Source: Manis javanica (lineage: Eukaryota; Chordata; Mammalia; Pholidota; Manidae). From it: DNA of 64,000 nt. The position numbers and the translations under genes are program-made. The number at the start of each line of letters is the position of its first letter. Position 1 is the stretch's first letter. Below the pieces are notes generated by a model that was given only the letters and a program-made list of their open reading frames with translations, had not been told where the DNA came from and made no database searches. Positions 43,701-64,000 of this stretch are shown in pieces. Where the stretch lies: positions 100,674,001 through 100,738,000 of the forward strand of contig NC_133167.1 of NCBI RefSeq assembly GCF_040802235.1. Reading direction: 5' to 3'.

Positions 43701-45068
43701 GTCCTGGTTATAAACTTTGAATTTTAGAGCTGGAAGAGTCCTTAAAGTTCATCTCATCCAGTCTTTCCCCATCTGTATACTAGAAATGCTGTGAGATGTT
43801 AGTTAGTATATCTGTGTGTGTGTATGTGTGTGTAGGTTGAAAGGAAAGGTGTTTCAAACTCTAAAGAAATTTCCCTCCCGGGTAGATATTGAAGAAACAT
43901 GAGTGCCTACATGCACCAAAAGACATGAACAGGAATGTTCATAGCCGCTTCATTCATAATCAAAACCAAGAAACAATTCAAACGTCCCTCAATAAAAAAG
44001 ATAAGTAAATTGTGGTACATTTATACAATGAAATAAAAGTAGTCCAACAACTGCTTAAAAGACTATTTTTATAAATATTTAGAACTTCTTTTATAATTTG
44101 GATCTCGGAGAGCTCAATTTGGGAAGTCCTTCAGTGATGTGAAAAATTGCTGGAAGTGTTAACAGTCCTTAAATCAACTGGTTATTTGAATGTGAACTTA
44201 TATCACTGATTTTTTTTTATTTCAATTTTTTAAAAAGTACCAGATTCACATGATTCCAAATTCAGTAGTATAAGCATTTGTACAATAAATTTTCCTCCCA
44301 CCCTCAGCCACACAATTCCTCTCCCACAGCAATCATGATGCTAATTTTGTTTTGCAGAAAATGTTTAGTCATGTCCCAATGAGTATTTTCATATATACCT
44401 TTTTCTACTTTTAATTCTGTGCCTTGATTTTTTATTAGTAATGTATCTTGGAGATGTTTCATTATCACTGTATGCTTTCTTATTGTTACTTAAAAATCAT
44501 TTAACTGAGATATTCAAAACATTTATTTCCTTTACTTCTTTTTATTATTTATGACTTCTAAAATTCCCTCAGCTATTCATTTAGCGTTTCATTTTTCAAG
44601 AACGTAATCATGGATGGCCCTTCCGAATGCCAATGGAAATGCCATTTGCACAGCGCTGTGTCCCATCTAAGAAAACAAAAGCTAAAAATTAAATATTCTG
44701 GGAGAAAACTGCCACACACCTTTGGAAAGAAGGAAAATTATTCATGGGGAGAATATGAAGGTAGGGCATCCCTTCCTATAAATGAGCTTCCTGCTTTTAT
44801 AAAACTAAGTTCTCTCTTAACTCTACTGAAATTTCCCAAGTTTATTCAACTTAAGAACAGCTTAAAACATGGGCAATTAAAAAATATCATTCAACTTAAA
44901 TAGTAAATTTGAAATTTCTCATGGAAAATATCCACCATTAGGCTGTCAAGAAAACCAAATATACTTACGATTAAAGTGTGACACATATTTATCACCGACA
45001 GTGACATATTCCATCTCACTGAAGAGGCCGATCCTCTCCATGTCTGTTTTCCCTCCTTCCACAGGCAT
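34749..45068 (-). CDS. CFAP96: Cilia- and flagella-associated protein 96 (C4orf47)
   Basis: CFAP96 is a microtubule-associated protein of cilia and centrosomes (DUF4586 family). Minus-strand coding exons in transcript order: 45068-44969, 43491-43272, 41543-41406, 41291-41216, 40005-39826, 36515-36346 and 34797-34749. They total 933 bp, 310 codons plus stop, against 309 in human as I recall. The start reads MPVEGGKTDMERIGLFSEME and the end LNMKNYKAASVQSY. Middle exons carry the family's Gly/Pro/Tyr-rich repeats, such as AGYFDPHFVRIFEGEGYVNL, GSYYGTIGGPVSFFSAQSKP and AGTFEPYPSHSADPYVVKLA. All introns are GT-AG in antisense. The gene runs tail-to-tail with CCDC110 and diverges from UFSP2. Confidence 0.95.
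34798..36345 (-). other. CFAP96 last intron
   Basis: AT-rich intron with no repeat or coding signal I can identify. Confidence 0.55.
36346..36515 (-). CDS. CFAP96: CFAP96 penultimate coding exon
   Basis: On the minus strand, after TTTATTTGTAG, it encodes AGGMKAGTFEPYPSHSADPY through SRPIKSIMTLHVE, ending AAAG/GTAGTG. Read through, the donor itself supplies an in-frame TAG, so a terminal exon is needed for the family's C-terminus. Confidence 0.93.
37300..39420 (+). mobile_element. Degraded L1 (L1M-class) ORF2-region relic
   Basis: In the CFAP96 intron 39825-36516. Blocks in L1 ORF2 order include 'tggaattcattccaagcaatc', 'cagataatatatgtctgaaaatcc', 'taacttggcactggtagacat', 'ggattgataaatttgactacaac' and 'caatgtgaaaaaaagacaaacat'. 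Heavily diverged. A separate, better conserved block interrupts it at about 38860-39005. Confidence 0.75.
38860..39005 (+). repeat. Nested old repeat block within the L1 relic
   Basis: A sequence beginning GTTATTGAAGTCTAATTCAT and running through 'caataaactgcatccatttaaagtttacaa' and 'tgaagccatgactacaatca' matches a widespread mammalian repeat, which I believe belongs to L1M 3' ends. It either inserted into the L1 or marks a junction of two L1 pieces. Confidence 0.55.
40006..41215 (-). other. CFAP96 intron between coding exons 4 and 5
   Basis: AT-rich, with no recognisable repeat family. A short open frame at 40263-40487 shows no similarity. Confidence 0.5.
41544..43271 (-). other. CFAP96 intron between coding exons 2 and 3
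   Basis: AT-rich intron. I saw nothing identifiable in it. Confidence 0.5.
43890..44055 (+). mobile_element. L1 3' fragment
   Basis: Blocks 'catgaacaggaatgttcatagccgc', 'attcataatcaaaaccaag' and 'gtggtacatttatacaatgaaat' follow the L1 ORF2 3' order. About 165 bp, old. Confidence 0.75.
44220..44510 (-). mobile_element. Probable L1 3' region fragment (antisense)
   Basis: The order 'agtaatgtatcttggagatgttt' after a Pro-rich 'cctcccaccctcagccac' block resembles the antisense L1M 3' end. Family level is uncertain. Confidence 0.5.
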
Positions 45069-45178
45069 GGCTGCTTCCTGGGCCAGTGTTCTCTACACTG
45101 GTAAATTCAAAAGCTTTCTTAGGACTACTTGTTTTGTAGCAAGATCCTACTTCACGTTGAAAAATACAGGAGGAAAGT
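45069..45178 (-). other. CFAP96: CFAP96 probable 5' UTR part of first coding exon
   Basis: On the minus strand a strong acceptor, TTACCCTTTTTTCTTAG, ends at 45179. This suggests the exon containing the ATG begins at 45178, with an untranslated exon upstream, possibly in the CpG island near 47263, where a GTGAGC donor lies in the right orientation. Alternatively transcription starts close to 45200. Inferred only. Confidence 0.45.
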
Positions 45179-46099
45179 CTAAGAAAAAAGGGTAATGACT
45201 ATGAATTACTTTCATTCTGATGGTTACCATTCACCATAAAACAGTCCCAAACTCTATAGGGAAAGAATCTACTTGGTGGGGTTGGGGTTAAATAATGGAA
45301 TTCAAAATTTCCACCAGGAACCCTCCCCTTGACTCTCCAGGGAAGTCCCACAAATTACAAAGGAATGTGTTTTACGGTATCTGTTGCATTGCCCATTCGC
45401 CTGTTGGAAACAGTAAAATTATTACTATGTTGTGTGGTATAAATATTGTGTAAACATCCTTCTTTTGAGAAAATCAAGGTAGATTTAAAAATCATAATTA
45501 CGTAAGGCAGGCATTTTCAGTTTAGATGAAATGATTGAAACATACTGCATTGTCCCTCATACTGAAAATTCTAACTTAGCTTTTCAGAATAAACACCACG
45601 TATAGATATTACCCTACAGCTTTTGAGTTTTTCAAGTTTCAATGATTATAAGAAGTGTGTCACTGGCAACATTAGTTTACAAAGGGGATAAGGGAGGGAC
45701 AATTGTTTAGGCAAGATAAAAACAACACAACAAAAATCCACAATGAATTCAAAGTATTTTTAAAGGGCAGTCTGCAGCTGTGTTTTCTTTTTAAATATAA
45801 CATTACACATGCAACTATTTAGATATTGTTTTTTGAATTAAACATGTTTTAAAAAGGAGGACCAAATACTTGTCTTAATTTCTTCTTAATATTTTTTAAG
45901 CACCAACTGGATCTAGGCACTGAGGGTACTTCAGTGACTAAAACAAACTACACTTCCCAGTTTATCACCCAAGGTGAGAACCTTTTTGCCTTTTAAAGCA
46001 AGCTGTCTTCATGACACTAAACACAGCTGCTTATGAATCACTGCTACTGTGAAATATCAAAGGGGCAAGTGAAGATTCTTTTTTAACTAAAGTATAAGA

Positions 46100-46625
46100 A
46101 AATGCTCCCCCTTACCCCATCCTACCTCTTCCTGTGATCAGGTATGCTTTCAAACTAGACGTCAGTCAGTTGGGGTATACTACTGAAATTTGCATCGTAC
46201 TTCAGATCCCCAACCACAAAGACATCCTGTGCTGCAAGGGACTCAAATCCTTTAAATGGCTCACAAGGTCCATCACTCGCTTCCGTCACCGTGGGAAACC
46301 CCTACCTGGTACCTGGACTCTATTTGATCTCTTTCAGTTTTCAGGTCTGGCTCTCTCCAGCCACAGGACCATGGCACATGATGCCTCACTTTAGGCAGGT
46401 ACTTCACTGTGTCAGCCTCTTCAATTCCCCCAGTTAACACCGATCCTTCCGATTGTTTAGCTCAGTCATCACTTGATTGACACTATCATAGAAGCATGTA
46501 TTTCTCTTTCAAGCCCTCATCACGGTTATCTAATGGGTTATCATTTTACTTTCACCGTGTAGGGAGGCTTTAATTAACAGCTGTTGTCCGCATTAAACTG
46601 TCGGCGTCAGGAAGGCAGGAACGGC
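46100..46625 (+). mobile_element. L2 LINE 3' fragment
   Basis: Diverged L2 order: a 'ttcaggtctggctctctccagccac' block, then 'atgatgcctcactttaggcagg', then 'tagctcagtcatcacttga', then 'cattaaactgtcggcgtcaggaaggcagg'. It lies between CFAP96 and the CpG island. Confidence 0.65.
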
Positions 46626-47355
46626 GGTATGAGTTCAGTTCTTCCTTACCACAACATTCGCCGTGTTTGCACCAGCATCCGGCAGCACAAGGCGAGCCAC
46701 AGAGGGAGGGAAGGGGGAGAGAAGCAAAGAAATCCTTGCCCTGAATTTTTCCATTACTTAACTCTGAGCAACATTCACAAAATTACTCATTCATTAATTT
46801 GACAAGACAGTTTGCACACAAACCCTTCTTCTGGGTAAGGCTCACTGGTAGAAGCTAGGAAAACAAGAATTCAAAAGGCATAGATCCTGGCCCCCAGGGG
46901 GCTTACAATCTAGTAGCCATGAACAAAATTAAGTATCACCCAAGTAGAATACGGCCAGTTCCCCTGAAAGGTGTGCATAAAGTGCCGCGGGTGGAGGGGT
47001 GTGTAGGGGTCAAAGACGGGAGGGCGAAGGGGCGGTGAGGGAGGGGCAGAAACCTCCTGGCTGAGGTGATGAGGAAAAGGATTTCCTCTTAGGGAAGACG
47101 GGGCTCGGAATAGGTGGGTATCTAAAGGGCAACAGCTGACGGCAGCGAGGACCAAGTCACCTCTTAGAAGGGCACCCAATCCGACAACCGAGATCCCACA
47201 GTCCCAGCTCCAGTCCCGACTAACTCAGCTGCAGGAGCGACCCGCGCTCGAGCCGCGCTCACGCCAGCGCCACACTCGCGCGTGCGCTTCCCTCCCGGAG
47301 CCCGGCCACGCAGCCCCTTCGCGCGTTCTGCGCTCAGCGGGTGTTATTGCGGCGC

Positions 47356-47369
47356 GTTGCCTCGGCTAC
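47356..47369. promoter_or_regulatory. RFX X-box-like site
   Basis: GTTGCCTCGGCTAC matches GTNRCC-N2-RGYAAC with one mismatch in the second half. RFX sites are typical of ciliary genes, and CFAP96 is one. The match could be chance in GC-rich DNA. Confidence 0.45.
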
Positions 47370-47572
47370 GGGCGAATCCATTTCAAGTACTCCACGAGAG
47401 GATATGTAGAGAGTAAGAATTCTCATCGAAAATCACATAGAAAGATTTTTGAGTGTCTGCAGGATAGGAGTGAGTCAACCAATGGAATTTACCTAGAATA
47501 AATCCTCTGCCTCCTGCCCCATTATCCACCCACGAGGAGATGTAGTGTGGTACAGCCCATGACGTTGTCACC

Positions 47573-47594
47573 GGGCATCTTGGGAGTTGTAGTC
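47573..47594 (-). promoter_or_regulatory. ZNF143 (SBS) element
   Basis: On the minus strand this reads ACTACAACTCCCAAGATGCC, fitting the known ZNF143/THAP11 element ACTACAAYTCCCARNATGC. It lies about 100 bp upstream of the UFSP2 ATG, within the usual range for this factor in CpG-island housekeeping promoters. Confidence 0.8.
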
Positions 47595-47691
47595 AACTTT
47601 CCTAGGCTCAGCCCCCTATAACTCGACTTCCTGGCCCGCCTCTCGAGCCGTGGGTGGTCATCAGGGTCAGTGTCATCGCCACGTCTCAGGC

Positions 47692-63598
<15,907 letters not shown>

Positions 63599-63670
63599 AC
63601 TATCTTGGACTCAAAGACTATAGTAAAATTGTGTTATAAATCTGTTAATAAAGAATATATGTAATTTCAA
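63599..63670 (+). terminator. UFSP2: UFSP2 3' UTR and polyadenylation signal
   Basis: AATAAA lies at 63647-63652, only 49 bp after the TAA stop, giving a very short 3' UTR with cleavage expected near 63670. Confidence 0.8.
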
Positions 63671-63734
63671 ATTAAATCTTGGGTGTAGATTGATGGTTTA
63701 TACTATGATTTTTTTTTCAAAGGCTATAAAACAC

Positions 63735-64000
63735 TGCATCAAGAAAGAATTTATTCTTTAGACATTCCTTTAATAACTTAAAAGACAAAGCATTTAACAT
63801 CAAAATACTGGCATGTAAATACATGTATTCTTAAAGGTTATCTTCACTTAGAAGAAAGTTTCCCTCCTTCTTAGAAGGAGCTCAGAGACACCTGGTGAGC
63901 CAAAAGCCACAGCTGAACAGCAGATCCACATGAAGTGAAGGCTGCCTTCAAACCTCTTCATAACCAACATGACATCTGTTAAAAAATGTAATGACATTAA
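63735..64000 (-). other. ANKRD37: Possible ANKRD37 3' UTR (minus strand), cut by the window
   Basis: In human, ANKRD37 ends against the 3' end of UFSP2 on the opposite strand. Here a minus-strand AATAAA lies at 63750-63755 and an ATTAAA at 63769-63774, which would suit its 3' end. No ANKRD37 coding sequence is visible before base 64000, so the assignment rests on gene order plus these signals. Confidence 0.35.

Larger units (their letters stand above)
43492..44968 (-). other. CFAP96 intron between coding exons 1 and 2
   Basis: Contains an old repeat scrap near 43725-43790 ('tagagctggaagagtcc'), a short GT-rich microsatellite at about 43812-43833, and two L1 fragments described separately. 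Confidence 0.55.

Overview
The window is eutherian mammal nuclear DNA. It has long AT-rich introns with GT-AG junctions, two CpG-island promoters, and a background of old interspersed repeats (MIR, L2, L1M fragments, a hAT-type MITE, one MaLR LTR). I recognised no Alu, B1/B2, carnivore, ruminant or horse SINE, so I do not name an order. Gene identities come from matching conceptual exon translations to family sequences I remember, mostly human; no search was run.

The four genes reproduce the block known from human 4q35.1, seen here in reverse orientation: PDLIM3 (+), CCDC110 (+), CFAP96/C4orf47 (-) and UFSP2 (+). ANKRD37 (-) is expected just beyond the right edge. Positions 1-17250 hold the 3' half of PDLIM3 (ALP), a muscle Z-disc PDZ-LIM protein. 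Its alternative exons are complete: one smooth-muscle-type exon and a two-exon skeletal set. The PDZ exons lie upstream of the window. Positions 17250-26560 are intergenic with old repeats. CCDC110, a coiled-coil cancer/testis antigen, occupies 26801-32986 with all coding exons (856 codons). CFAP96 runs antisense from 45068 to 34749 (310 codons), tail-to-tail with CCDC110. A CpG-rich block at about 47200-47990 holds the UFSP2 start. UFSP2, the UFM1-specific protease, covers 47692-63598 in 12 coding exons (469 codons) with its Cys-Asp-His catalytic residues intact.

The summed exon lengths of all three complete genes divide by three, and their totals match the family lengths (UFSP2 exactly 469). 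This strongly supports the splice models. The genes are unrelated in function: muscle cytoskeleton, testis coiled coil, ciliary microtubules and UFMylation. CCDC110 and CFAP96 share a probable testis or ciliary programme, and RFX X-box sequences lie at both CpG islands.

I found no undescribed biological system. The most useful observations are regulatory and splicing details: reading-frame enforcement of PDLIM3 alternative exons, a duplicated splice acceptor, a UGCAUG element beside the muscle exon, a near-palindromic X-box 50 bp upstream of the CCDC110 start, a ZNF143-type element at the UFSP2 promoter, an extra in-frame CCDC110 exon, and a 16-codon last exon of CFAP96.
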